From Canna indica (taxonomy: Eukaryota > Streptophyta > Magnoliopsida > Zingiberales > Cannaceae): a DNA stretch of 64,000 nt. The DNA is taken from NCBI GenBank assembly GCA_034359265.1, contig CP136893.1, positions 27,288,001-27,352,000 of the forward strand, in the 5' to 3' direction. Of the stretch, positions 35,640 through 48,031 are shown piece by piece. The notes under the pieces are model-generated. The model ran no database searches, had not been told where the DNA came from, and saw nothing but the letters and a program-made list of their open reading frames with translations. The position numbers and the translations under genes are program-made. How positions within the stretch are numbered: the first letter of the stretch is position 1; the number at the start of each line of letters is the position of its first letter.

Positions 35640-38600
35640 TCCCATTGGCAATGCTTCTGATCTTCCTCGGTCATCTCTGGGTCTAAGTCCCTCTTACTTT
35701 GTTCCGACCAACCATGGGTTCCAACCACAGGTGTATGCATGGCCTCATCTAACAACTACATAACACCAACCCTTGTTTATGCAACTAATAACTTGAGTCC
35801 AAGGTACACCTTTTGGGTGTCATCAAGGGCATCAACCTTAATCAATCTTCCATGCTGGATTTGTCCACCATGAACCCGATCCAAACTGAATCCACTAGTA
35901 AGATCACTTTTTTTTAATGATCGACTTGCACCTTGGCAGAACCCATGGACCAATAGCCTTATAGACAAATCCCTAGGCGAGCCTCCCGATGGGATATGAC
36001 TACTTGGTCTCTGCATGGCATTAAGCCAATTTTGGATTTAGATGAAGGTATTTTTTGTCTTTCGATTTCATACACTTGAAAATGCTACAAATGTATTAAC
36101 TAGGCGACCCATGGTCTCTACGAGGGGATGTTCTTTGCTTGATTCGTTTGAAACTTCTTCTGATCTTTGCTAAAGACTTCCTCTACTGTTGTAGTATGGA
36201 TTCGTGTCCAGAGCCTTTGACTCAAATTGTGGAACGACGACTCTATTTTTGGATGATTGCCAGTTTCCTAGGTAAGATGTTTTCTATAGATTATCGATTT
36301 TCTACCTTTGAAATGGGTCAGTACATTCTTGTTGCATGAAAATTGACCTTTCCCTTCCTTTATGATAAGGTGTTTGATTTTCATTTATCTTTTGAATTAT
36401 TCCAGCCGATTGTATACGAGAATCTATCATATTTTTATTTTTATTGCGGCTTCATTAACCATTGTCAATCGGCTTATCTCAATGTTTCTAAGATTTCAGA
36501 AACATTTGCTCTTCCTCCTATTTTCGATTCTTATTTCCCTTTAAATCTGCATATGAGGAGACTAATGTTGCAACAACCCCTACCACAAGACCTACCGATT
36601 TTGTTACAACTGGCACAACTCCGTCTTCTACTATTATGGCCTCTTTATGGATCCATACACCACCTGCCTATGGCACTTAGATATTACTCTAATGTCGCAT
36701 ACTTCCCTAATTCCACACAGCCTTCCACTTCCACTATTACCTTCCCCCCAAACTACCAATCCTGTTACTACTGCCACAACTCTGACTTTCACTATTATGG
36801 CCCCTTTATAGACCCATACACCACCTACCTATGGCACTTAGATATTATTTCAGCATTGTGCACTTCCCTAATTCCACACAGTCTTCCTCTTCCACCATTA
36901 CCTTCCCCCCAAACATTTCCCATCTCGAACCACCTATCTTTCCCCCCTCCACAACCACTTACCTAGCTTCTCCATCTTTCACCCCAAAGCCTACTTCGCG
37001 CTCATGGAGCAAATGATCTCTAAATTTTTCAAAATCTTCTAACCTTCTCAATCTTACATTAAGTCTAATCATGCTTCACTTTGGAATCCCCCGAAACCCT
37101 ATAAGTCTTCTTATGCAGGTTGTTTAGATGTTGCGCAAATGATGCTTAAAAGATGGTGATCCAACACGGAATCCTCTACCACTCCACCGAATACCATCGA
37201 CAGGGGAGACGAGAACAAGAATACCCTAAACCTACCTCTTTTTAGTGAACTTACTAAATTGGAATTGTTGTGGTGCCAAGCGCTGCCTAGTCAAAGACCA
37301 TATTCACATGCTTATTAAGCAGCACTCACTCAAATTAATCACTTTGCAATAGACACATAAACTCCATCGATGTTGTTGCAATTGTTCGCTCTCTTGGCCG
37401 ATCCTAGGTTGGAATTGTGCAACCCTCAGTAGCATCTGGAGGTCTCATCCTTGCTTGGAACAAAGACACTCTGACGATCAACGTGCTTTTCTCTCAAAAC
37501 TTGGTTATTTATACCATCGTTCACTTTCAAGATTTTGAACCATTTTTACTTTTCTTTTTTTGTGCAAGTACTGGTGCAAAAATTCATGTCATATTTGGAA
37601 AATTTTTATTGTTCATAATTTTACCTCTTACCCCAAGTTATTCATGGGTGATTTTATAACTATGTATCTTAGATGCTTTAGATAAACATGGCTGTCTACG
37701 CACCTTTTAATATCAACAATCATATTCGAGCTTTTAGTGATTTAGTTTTTAATCATGGACTATCTGATTTAAGTTTTAGTGAAATCTAGATCTAGTAATT
37801 AACAATAATTCAAATGTGTTTTAATTCTATATTTTCAAACGTTGTTTGACTTTATTTTTTTGGTCAAGCGTCTGTTCTACATCTTAATCACCCCCTTAAT
37901 TATCCACTTGCCTACATATATGAACTCTAAGAATGAATCTTTTTGCTTCTAGAACTTTTAGACAGAATATGTCTTGAAGCTGTTCTAGAGCCTAGAATAA
38001 ACCCTTTCTCATCATGAACCACTACACTTCATCTTCTATTAAACTATATAATACTCAACAAGTCCTATTTGTAGGAAATCGTGAAGACCCTTGAACAAAT
38101 TCAAACAATCGCGAGCCTCATTAAGAACTCAAATCTCTCGACAACCTTGCTATGACCCTAGAATGACAAATCATGCTCAAACAGTTGGCCAAAGTCAAAA
38201 GTCGTTGGTTGCGTGAGCTTTATGCTAACACATGTTACTGTCACCGTATTGTCAATTCCAGATGTAAGCAAAATAGGATTACCTCTATTACCACTATAGA
38301 TGATCTTATCCTTAATAATGAGGATGGCATCCTCTCTACCTTTGTCACTGTTTACTCTACTCATTGGTCCCACAAATCCCTATAAGTTATGCATAGTTGG
38401 CCAAAACTCCTAGCCTTATCACCTATGTTTTACCGTGGTCTTAATTACTTGTCCCTTCTCTGAAGATGAAATTTGGCTAATCATTAAATTAATGGCAACC
38501 GGTAAAAGTCTTGGTTTTCGTGATTCCGTAGCTAAATTTTATAAAAATTATTGAAATATCATTCCAAAGAATTTCTTGCACTGTCTTAATATTTTTATAA

Positions 38601-38780
38601 CTCTGTTTTTCATTGAAATCAAATAATATTAACCTGCATTCTAAAATATAGTAATTGTACCTTAATCAAGGATTGCCCTCTTATAATTTTAATTTTATGT
38701 AATCTCTTTTATCGTATTCTTTCTAATCTTTTTATAGACAAACTCAAGGTACCCTTCACTTATCTCTCTTGGGCAATATA
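35640..38780 (+). pseudogene. Second L1-type LINE, heavily decayed and truncated
   Basis: Plus-strand fragments in LINE order. ORF1 comes first: about 36190-36480, with DUF4283-like text and VYENLSYFYFYCGFINH, a damaged zinc knuckle. The endonuclease start is near 37250 (LNWNCCGAK), with endonuclease text at 37417-37560 (ASGGLILAWNKD). The pre-RT region is at 38173-38330 (QLAKVKSRWLRE, RIVNSRCKQNRI), and an RT beginning with a GKS-G motif is near 38490. Stops and shifts are frequent. It ends where the CACTA element begins (38781). The 5' limit is a guess. Confidence 0.65.
36588..36910 (+). repeat. Tandem duplication of about 161 bp
   Basis: The block with CTATTATGGCC and TATGGCACTTAGATATTA at 36631 recurs at 36792. 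The two units differ at scattered bases, so the duplication is not recent. Confidence 0.75.
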
Positions 38781-39644
38781 CTACTACTAGAATATACCAC
38801 ATCAGTCACGGGGATCACCGACGGTCGTCTATGCCGTCAGAATAATTCACGGCTTTCCGACGGCCGAAGCGGTCGTGGATGATGTAACCAAATCAGCCGC
38901 GGCTCACATACGGCCGCCTAGGGCCGTCACTCATAGTTGATAATGCACACGGGGCGCGAAATGAAATAAGTTATTAGCCACGACTTAGCGGGGGCGCGAG
39001 AGCTATTATTGATATGAATAAATCATTAGCCACAGCTAGAAGCGACCATCACTTATTAATTAATGGCGCGAACGTGGCGCAAAAATAAAATACTCTTCAC
39101 CGACGGCTTAGAGAGGGCCAGCCATCGGTGATATTAAAATTAATAATCCACGATTTTTCGACATCTGGCGAGCCGTCGGTGAAAATTCTTTTTATTTGCC
39201 TTTGTGCCCGACCCTTCTTTCTTACTATTTCTTCTCTACTGCCGCCGTTGTCACCTATTCCCGCCGCAGTCCGTCGTTGCCTGTCGCCGCCACCATCAGT
39301 CACCATCAATCACCCTCTCCGCACCGATAAGCACCTCCACCTCTCCTTAACTCGATCTCCTATTGTTGCGTTCCCTCCTCTACCCACCGGATTTCTCCGG
39401 CCCTCTCCGCACCGGCGTCCAGTGTCGACGACCGGACGGTCGCCAACACTGGACAAGGCGCCAACGTCCACGCCGACTGCAGCAGTAGCCGACATCAGCC
39501 GGCTACTGTACTTAATTCTTGGATTAGGGTTTACCCCCTAATTTGATTAAGGTTAAACCATTTTATTAAGGTTCAATTAAATCCTAATCATAGTTTGATT
39601 AGGGTTTAATTAAACCCTATTTTTTAAATTTTTTATTGTTAATT
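38781..39644 (+). mobile_element. CACTA transposon 5' terminal region
   Basis: It starts CTACTACTAGAATATACC, close to the CACTACTAGAA terminus of plant CACTA elements. Dense subterminal words built on CCGACGGC, GCCGTCGGTGA and CCACGGCT follow on both strands to about 39185, typical transposase-binding arrays of this superfamily. The element continues beyond the Gypsy insertion at 50800 with TNP2 sequence. The other terminus is not seen. Frames at 39097-39541 are GC-rich leader sequence without domains. Confidence 0.7.
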
Positions 39645-42435
39645 TATCACGCCCCAAATCAGGGTCACGTGACCGGCCAGGGTATACGTGCCTATACCCC
39701 GCAACCTAAACTATGCACATGCCAACTCAACAAATAAATATGACAAAAAAGAAATAACAAGTTTTATTTCAATAAAAAATGAACCGAAACAAAGTTTATT
39801 GCAAGTAGCTCGAATGAAACGAAAAGTGCGGAAATAATATTTTAAGTTCAACAATTCAAAAGTCCATATACAATAAAGTCCAAAATAAATAACATAAATG
39901 CCCTCAGGGCTACAACTCCAAATCAAACTAATACAAGTACATGACTACTACCAAAAGACTCGACTACGACCCTAATTAGGACTGCTATGAGATCATGCGT
40001 CTCCTCTGTCCTCCAACAGCGCCAAGTGCTCCAACCCACCTCAACGGCCAGGCTTTGTAAAACAGAAATCAAACGAAAATGGGTGAGTTCAAAGAACTCA
40101 GTGAGCGGTTCTACCAACGCCAACAAATAAACAGCACAAAGATAAGCAAGAATAACATCTATCTCTACAAGAGGTAAAGTCATGAAGATGTGACTAGTTA
40201 ACAGGCCAACTGGCCACTACCTGCCCGAAGGCAGCCAACACCCATACGGTGAAGAACAACAGGCCTAAGCTTACCATGCCCTAACGCAACAACACATACT
40301 AGGATAATCGGGAAGACCCTCCGAACTTATCCTAGTATTCAGAAACTCGGGAGCAATCGGAAAATACCCTCCGAACTTGCTCGACGAGACGCATAGGGAC
40401 AATCGGGATTCGCCCATCTGAACTTGCCCCTTTAAGATATCATAGGAGTAATCAGGAAAGACCATCCGAACTTACTCCTAAAAGATATCACAAGAATAAT
40501 CGAGAAAGGCCCTTCGAACTTATTCCTTAACACCACCTCGGGGATAATCGGGTAGGCCCTCCGAACTTATCCCACGAGGCTAAATCAGAATAATTGAGAA
40601 AGGCCCTCCGAACTTCTTCTGCAGGTTCGAAATTTGTCATCTAACCTCCTGGGCTTAGCCCGCAATCCGGCTCTTCTACGAGCCTCTCCACCATTCATAA
40701 AGATATAGCGCACCATGACCTAAGTCATGACTCTACTACGATGTCTTAAGGGTGATCCTATTGAAAAGTGTCTTAACACTCCGAAACCCGACGCAAACTC
40801 CTAGACCCGTAATGTCAAGAACTCGTGTGGTTTTATTTCATGCATACTTTATAAATTGGTTCATAACAAATTATGCTCACCCTTAACCCAATTTTAATTA
40901 TGTAATTGAAATTTAGATCACCAATATTAGGGTTTTATTTCAGAATTCTGTTTTAGCTTACTGTTATGTCCTGTACTGATGAATCTAACCCGAATCTAGT
41001 CTCCAAAGGATATCCTGTTTCCAAAATATGTTTTCTAATCAAAATGATATGTTATACGACTGTATTCACATAAATACACACACCACAACAAATAATCTAA
41101 AATCAGTACAGATTCATCATCTCAGCATACAATTTCAGCAACATACAAATTTTAGCATACTAAGAAATTAAATCTGAAAATTAACAAAAATTAACTCCTA
41201 AATTATCATTACGATAGAATACTAACAGAAATTCATACTTTTTTAATCAAGATTAAAAAGAATCTACCTTGCTTAAATCAAGAAACAAAACCAAGATTAA
41301 AAATCCCCCTTCTCAAGAATCCTCATGACATAAATTACAAGATATTGATCCTAATCATGATTTCTACCCAAAATCACATATTTAATCCTAAGCATGCAAT
41401 TCACATATCAAGAACTCAAATAGGTGAAAAGATCAAGATTTTCATGTCAAGAAAACAAGAAGGCTCATTTGGGTCTTTCATCAAACATCTTGAGGGCGAC
41501 CCCAGTTTTCCCCTTGGCCGAGCACCCCTAGGTTTACCCTAGGGCTGTCGAGCCCCATAGGGGAGAGATTAGGGTCTCCTCAAGCAAAAACTCCAATAAA
41601 ACACGACAAGAACTTGAAGAACAATTCAAGAATGAAACATAAACACCAAGCCGCCAAGAACGGCTTCAAGAATTCGAATAAAAACCTGAAGAGAGAGGGT
41701 AAATCACTCACCTAATTGGAAAGATGATTGGAGAAGAAAATCTAATCGACGGCCTCCGATTTTGACTTCGAAATCCGGCGGCTCAACCCCAAGGAAGAAA
41801 GAAGCAGGCGGCGGCTCCTCCCAAGCCGCCGGCTTCAAAGGGAAAAGAGAGGGCAAGAGAGGGAGGCTCGGCTCTGGACGGCGGCTCCCTCGGCTCGGCT
41901 CCACAGGGAAGAGAGGAAGAAGAGGAGAAGAGGAAGGCTTGGCTAGCGGTGGCTTGGCTCTGGGTGACGACGGCTCTAAGGGGAAAGAGAGGGGGCCAGC
42001 TGCTGGCGGTTGGCTCCCTTTCTCAAAGCTTTTGGTGGCTCCAAAATATGAGCAACAAGCCAAAGGAAGGGGGTTTTATACTCCCTCCTCAACTCTAACC
42101 CCTCTAAACCCTTTATCCAACCCGCATCCATCCTAAGCTGAATCCGAACCCGCTAACTTAAATTAACTTAATTAAACTTATTCTAATACAAAAGCAATTA
42201 ATTAAATTCACCCATATGAACATAATTAACAATTATACAATTATGCACACACAACATCAAATTAAATAATTTTAATTACTCAAGCCTAATTTCATAAATT
42301 TTATATCCTACTTACCCGAGCTCGCAAGCTTGCACCGGACCATGAGTCGACTCGGCTCAACCATGAACTAGTCTGCTAGGCTGGCAAACACAACATAAGA
42401 GCAAAATAATAAAATTAAATTTCTAGAATATTACA
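39645..42435 (-). repeat. 3' LTR of the Tekay-like element
   Basis: Matches 48032-50794 along its whole length. The first base pair TG has become TA. The adjoining purine run AAGGAGTGAGGAT on the element strand (42436-42448) is the polypurine tract. Confidence 0.9.
40285..40620 (-). repeat. Tandem repeat of about 55 bp in the LTR
   Basis: Units with GATAATCGGGAAGGCCCTCC and GAACTTATCC, about six copies. The same array is in the other LTR at 48655-48995. Confidence 0.85.
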
Positions 42436-42479
42436 ATCCTCACTCCTTAAAGAAAATTCGTTCTCGAATTTCAGAATAG

Positions 42480-42908
42480 AAACTAAGGACTCACCAAATT
42501 ATCAAATAATGAAGGATAATGCTCCCTCATATCCTACTCCACCTCTCAGGTGGCCTCCTGGCCGGAATGATGCTCCCACCTGACCTTAACCAAGGGGATC
42601 TCCTTGGATCTCAACTTTCGGATCTGCCGGTCTAGCACCTCAACTGGCCGCTCGTCATAAGATACTACTGAATCCACCTCCACTGCGGGGGGCTCGATCA
42701 CAAGGGACTCATCCCGAATGTACTTTTTCAGCATATACACATGGAACACCGGATGTACTCGGTCCATACTAGGAGGTAAGGTCAACTCATAAGCCACAGC
42801 TCCCCTGCGCCTGTGAATAGGAAACGACCCAATGAACCTAGGGCTTAGCTTTTCTCTATTACCAAACCTCACCACCTCTTTTATAGGGGACACCTTGAGG
42901 AACACCAT
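42480..42908 (-). pseudogene. Tekay-like element: integrase C-terminus and chromodomain
   Basis: The minus frame 42546-42908 reads LSPRFIGSFPI, PPSMDRVHPVFHVYMLKKY and then DERPVEVLDRQIRKLRSKEI and VKVRWEHHSGQEAT. This is the C-terminal integrase region and chromodomain of Tekay/Del-type elements. It stops at TGA (42546-42548), where a tryptophan of the ATWE motif is expected. Readable chromodomain text (EVE) continues after the stop. Confidence 0.8.
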
Positions 42909-43355
42909 GTCCCCATCAGCGAACTTTTTCTGATTTGCTTCACTTTTTCCACAGCGTCCTCCACCAGATTAGGTCTTATCATAAGGGAATCTCCTATCTC
43001 AAATCAACCTACAGGCAACCTGCATCTCCGCTCATACAACGCCTCAAATGAGGTCATCCCAATGCTGCTATGGTAACTATTATTGTAGGCAAACTCAATC
43101 AGAGGTAAGGCCACCCCTTTTATAGGGGACACCTTGAGGAACACCATGTCCCCATCAGCGAACTTTTTCTGATTTGCTTCACTTTTTCCACAGCCTCCTC
43201 CACCAGATTAGGTCTTATCAGAAGGGAATCCCCTATCTCAAATCAACCTACAGGCGACATGCATCTCCGCCCATACAACGCCTCAAATGAGGCCATCCCA
43301 ATGCTGCTATGGTAACTGTTATTATAGGCAAACTCAACTAGAGGTAAGTGCCTCT
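42878..43355 (-). repeat. 239-bp tandem duplication in the integrase region
   Basis: The block beginning CTTTTATAGGGGACACC at 42878 recurs at 43117 with few differences, up to the GAGGTAAG stretch. It repeats part of the integrase coding region. Confidence 0.85.
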
Positions 43356-43369
43356 CCCAATTGCCCTCC

Positions 43370-43854
43370 AGGTCAAGGACACATGCCCATAGCATATCCA
43401 CCAGCGTCGGAATAGTTCACTCTGACTGACCATCTGTATGAGGGTGAAATGCAGTAGTGAACCGAACCTGAGTGCCCAATGCGTCCTAGAAAAATTATCA
43501 AAATCGAGCCGTGAACTGAGTACTCCGATATGAGATGATCATAACCGAAATTCCATGATAAGCGATAATCCGATCCAAGAATAACCTCTCATACTGCTTA
43601 GCTGAAAAGGTCATCCTGATAGGTATGAAGTGCGACGTCTTGGTTAGGTGACCCACCACTACCCAGATAGAATCATTGCCTTTTTCGAACTTTGGCAAAC
43701 TAGTCACGAAATCCATGGTTATCTTCTCCCATTTCCACTCTGGTACCCCTAAGTTTTGGAGTAACCCTGCCGGCTTCAAATGCTCGACCTTCACCTGCTG
43801 ACACACCAGACACTTAGACACGAACTCGGCCACCTCTCTTTTCATACCTTTCCA
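43370..43854 (-). pseudogene. Tekay-like element: integrase core
   Basis: The frame 43498-43845 includes the finger remnant KCLVCQQVKVEHLKPAGLLQ and the core WEKITMDFVTSLPKF, with the first catalytic Asp in TMDF present. The expected VDR and SDRG positions read VGH and SYRS, so a second catalytic Asp is replaced by Tyr. Sequence to the left continues in shifted frames ([14 protein letters not shown], corresponding to the HP-TDGQSE region). Confidence 0.8.
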
Positions 43855-44855
43855 CTAATAGTTCTGTCTGAGATCTCGATACATCTTCGTGGCTTCCGGA
43901 TGCATAGTATTGGTAGATCGATGAGCCATCTCCAGCATCTGCCTGCGAACCACAGCCATATCGAGTACCATAATCCGGTTCTTAAACCTCAAAACGCCCT
44001 CCGAGTCTACACTGAACCCATTATCTGCATCTCTTCTCCTGGTCAGATCCTTAGTGAGTACACAAAAGGTATCCTCCTCCTGCACTGCTCGCAGCATATC
44101 AACCAATGTGGATTGCACTCTCAAGTGAGCCATCAACGCACTAGAATCCGATACTGATAAGACTGCTCCACCATCCAAACATAGGGCCAAATCCTGAGCC
44201 AATGGTCTCCTCCTGATTGCCAAATGCGCCAGACTACCCATGGACTTCCTACTCAGAGCATCAACTATCACATTAGCCTTGCCTGGATGGTACATGATCG
44301 TGCAGTCATAGTCTTTCAACAGCTCAAGCCATCTTCTCTGCCTCAGGTTTAACTCCTTCTGGGTGAGCAAATACTGGAGGCTCTTATGAATAATATATAT
44401 CTCACAAGCCTCGCCATAAAGGTAGTGACACCAAAGCTTCAATGCAAACACCACCGCTGCCAGCTCAAGATCATGAGTCGGGTAATTCTTCTCATGAACC
44501 TTCAACTACCTAGAGGCATAAGTTATCACCCTGCCATTCTGCATCAGCACACAACCCAAGCCGACTCGGGAGGCATCACAATAAACAACAAATCCTCCTA
44601 AGCCCGAGGGTACTGCTAGAACTGGCGCCGACGTCAAACGGTCCTTGAGCTTCAGAAAGCTCTCCTCGCACTTACTGTCCCACTTGAACTTGACCTTCTT
44701 CTGAGTCAGGAGGGGCAATGGCGCTGCATTCCTGAAGAAGTTCTCCACAAACTTTTTGTAATAACCTGAAAAACCCAGAAAACTACGGATCTCAGTGACA
44801 TTAGTCAGCCTCTTCCAATTCTAAATTGTTTCTATCTTTGCGGGGTCCACCTTAA
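43855..44855 (-). pseudogene. Tekay-like element: RT connection and RNase H
   Basis: 44506-44748 encodes the connection and RNase H start (KDRLTSAPVLAVPS, GFVVYCDASRVGLGCVLMQ, with the catalytic Asp in YCDAS). 43855-44505 continues with [37 protein letters not shown] and DALSR. A single stop (44506-44508) lies at the junction. Upstream, EIRSFLGFSGYY is readable to 44800, but the RT palm is absent because the LTR at 44856 begins there. Confidence 0.85.
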
Positions 44856-46400
44856 TGTTGGCCTAAGGTTTTCTACCTTGGTCTTAATCTCGATTTTGAT
44901 GATAATAAATATGAAACTAATGTTTCATTGATAAATCTTTTAGGTTCCAAGTCGGTTAGCGCTCGACGTCCCCGATCGGAAAAATTGAAGAAATCGGCAA
45001 GGACGCTCGTCGACGCTCAGAATTCTTCAGAAAGATAGAGTTTAGGTTTAGGGTGTCTAGATAAATTGTAAATCCTCATGATGATGCTAAGAAACCCAAA
45101 AACCAATTCCGAACCCCAAAACATGAAAACCCAAAAACCGCCCTGAAATTCACTAAGCCTAGGGAGCTCCTTGGAGGGCTATATGACCTAGATATTTTCT
45201 TGACACAAAAAATAACGGTAATTATTCATTGGGTAGAAACTAGATAACGAGATATTTTTGGAAGCCTTTAGCCTACCCATACTTGACCCGGGAGATTAGA
45301 AAATTTCTGTTTTCCAAAAATTTGTACTAGACATCAAAAATTAGATTTTGATTCTTAAGGATTTTGATTTGTTAGATATTTTTATTGAATCCAAATGGGG
45401 GGGGGTAATCCTTATATAATATTTATGTTTTAAAGTTTTTAACTTAAAGCTAAGAAATATTATATAAGTAGACTTAGCGAAGATAAAACCAGAAAACAAA
45501 CAAACAAGCAAAATCCGAGCCAAACCAAGCAGTCTGCCTAGTTTCGGTCGACCGGTCGGTCGATCGAATGCTGCCAAAAATTGGAAGTAAGCAAGTCGGT
45601 TGACTGAACGGTCAACCGAAGTTTGCCATATAATGGTAGTATGCCTTCGGTCGCTCGGTCGATCTAGTGACGATCAACCGAACTTACGATCGGACAGCGA
45701 AAAAGACTAGTTTTTCGCCCGTTGAGTTGCCTGTTTCATGCCATCTCCTCAAGGCTCATAAATAGAAGTCTTAGCAAGCATTCCACCCTTCATCCAACAT
45801 ACTTTGAGCCATATTTGATGATCCTTGAGCATGATTGAGCCACCATTCTTGAAATCCCTAGCTTTGATCTCTCACCTCCTTGAGTAAGCCTTGACTTCAT
45901 TGATTCACCATCAAAGGCATCAAGAAGAAGCTAGGAAATTTTGTTTGGAGCTAAGTATAAGTTATTTGATTTATTGCTCCATTAAGTTGTGTATTTTCTT
46001 GTTTGTTTCATTGTATTTGAGCCTATGAAGACCTAGGTTGTTAGGTCTTGAAATTGGGTGGTGGCCTTTGTGTTTGAGGCTTAATTCCACCGGTGTAAAT
46101 GTAGTTTACTAGGATTATTTGAGTTATCCTTAGGTTGAGGTGGGAGAGTGCTCTCGGTAGGAAGGCGGGATACTTCCAGGTGTGAAAGTTCCTTCAATTT
46201 GAGAGCGGAGACTTTTCGGTGTAAAGTCCTCATTATAAGGAAACTAATTAATCAAGTTAAACTAGTTTGGAAATCCTAAGCGGAGTGCTTAGGTAGTGGA
46301 GTAGGCATTGAGCCGAGCCACTATAAATAATTGTGTTAGCATTGATATACTATTTTGTGTTAATTGCTTCATATTTATTGCTTCTGCTTGCTATTAATAT
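44856..46400 (+). mobile_element. Sirevirus-type LTR (family A), 3'-truncated, inside the Tekay-like element
   Basis: It starts TGTTGGCCTAAGGTTTTC and follows the family A LTR through the palindrome zone (45545-45690), a TATA-like CATAAATAG (45757) and the GTAGTGGAGTAGGCATTGAG block. Near 46400 it stops before the usual TCTAGTGTG...ACA end, and Gypsy protease sequence begins. The missing end and missing RT core suggest one deletion across the LTR end and the RT gene. Confidence 0.85.
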
Positions 46401-46700
46401 CGTGCTTAGCCTCGAAAGACTGTCTCTGCCATCACAAAAACACCCGTAGATGTAGACACCATAAGGGGCAAATCAAGCATAGACGGTACCCTTACCAACT
46501 TAGTAGCAAACAAAGTAGACACGAAAGAGTGTGTATCACTCGGATCAAACAAGACATAAGCAATAGCGGAACCAATAACAAGGTTACCTAACACTACTGC
46601 CCTAGACGCCTCAGCGCCCTCTTGGTTCATAGCAAACACCCGTGCAGCAGACCTCTCTGAACCACCAGCTCGCTGGCCTCCTCCCTGAGTCTAACCCCTC
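46401..46700 (-). pseudogene. Tekay-like element: protease
   Basis: The frame 46406-46639 reads FAMNQEGAEASRAVVLGNL and YVLFDPSDTHSFVSTLFATK. This matches the Tekay-type protease context, in which LFDSGATHSF is expected. The catalytic DSG is DPS here, so the enzyme is dead. Confidence 0.8.
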
Positions 46701-47819
46701 TGAGCTACAGAACCCACTAACATCGGTGCCTTTCCTCTGGTCTAATCAGGCTGCTGACTACCCTTGCTAGGGCAATCCTTTTTGTAGTGCCCAGTCTGCC
46801 CACAACTGAAACATTCCTCTGACTGTCCCCAGCAAGCCTCCACTGCCTCCTGTGACATGCATCAGTTACACGCTCTTAGTCATGGACCCCTGGAACTGTT
46901 ATGTCCTCCGCCCTGCGGCGAATCCGCTGCCCTGGGAGTACCCTCAGAATGAGCTGGCCGACCCTTGAATGTTGGGGCCGAAACTTCTTCTTCTAAGGTC
47001 CATCATGCCTATCTGTTGGAACCAGTGCCTCCTTCCAGAGCGCCTCATCAACAACCCGGGCAAATGAAATCTCCTCCGTGTAATGGATCAGTCTGGCGAT
47101 CTGCGGCCTCAACCCCTAAATAAACCTCTTGACCCTGGCGATCTCTGTGACTATCAAGGTGAGATGGTACTTCGAGAGCTGAGTGAACTCTATCTCATAA
47201 TCTGATACCAACATACTGCCCCATCTGACGCAGTAGCTCGAACTCTTTCGCTCGCCTGTCCCGGACGCTCATCGGCAGGTACTTCTCCACCATACCAGCT
47301 CTAAACTCCTCCTAGATAGGGGGTGGTGCATCTGCTGTTCTGCGGTCCCTCCAGATCTGAAGCCAATCCTTGGCTGGACCTCTCAGTTGTAACCCGATCA
47401 GTCGAGCAATTGTCTTAGAAGAACAACCGAGTTCCCTACACAGCTCATAGCAATCTCCTAGGAAACTAATGACCTCCACCTGATGATCTGTCCCTGTATA
47501 CTCCGATGGCCTGAATGCAACAAAATTTGCATATGAAGGTGTTCTGGGAGCTCTGACCACCGATGCTACTGGCTGGATCACCTCTGATGCTACGGGTACT
47601 GTCGGTACTAGTTGTGGCTGCTGCCTCAGCTCCTGCTCCCTGCAGAGTGCCTCCGTCAGCTCAATCACACTGGCCTGTAACTGAACAACCATGGGATCCT
47701 ATCCCATACCCTCTCGGGCCTGCGGTGGTCTCCAACGACCCCAGCCCCTGCCTCGGCCTTGGCCTCGGCGCTATGTAGAGTTTCTGCACTACCACTCATT
47801 GCAGCATCAAAAGCCTCCA
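46701..47819 (-). pseudogene. Tekay-like element: gag
   Basis: A start codon at 47819 is followed by a short Ala-rich stretch. The capsid region is readable at 47312-47692 (VAFRPSEYTGTDHQVEVISF, ARLIGLQLRGPAKDWLQIW). Beyond that frameshifts and stops accumulate, and the zinc-knuckle area (about 46760-46900) is not intact. The position next to the primer site and right LTR fits gag. Confidence 0.7.
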
Positions 47820-48016
47820 TCGATCTGGAATCACCAGAAAGAAAACATCAGAATTTAAACAATTTAATTCACGCTAAGTCATTAAGTAAATAAATCACAA
47901 GTCGCGCTGAGGTGCAGACTTAACCCATTGATCTCATAGCATATCCCTAACATATACAAACATGCTACCAATGTCCTATACGGTGACAACTCTAGGTCGT
48001 AGTCAACCGAACCACA

Positions 48017-48028
48017 TGCTCTATACCA
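48017..48028 (-). promoter_or_regulatory. Primer binding site of the Tekay-like element
   Basis: The minus strand reads TGGTATAGAGCA just inside the 5' LTR, close to the initiator-Met tRNA complement with one base missing. Confidence 0.7.
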
Positions 48029-48031
48029 CAT

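Noticed and set aside
39097..39541. Overlapping frames on both strands, 60-137 codons
   Set aside because: GC-rich CACTA leader sequence. Proline and arginine bias only, no domain.
41704..42136. Pair of opposite frames of about 120 codons, with counterparts at 50092-50503
   Set aside because: They lie in the two Tekay LTRs, rich in GGCGGCTC. Opposite overlapping frames and LTR location argue against a protein.
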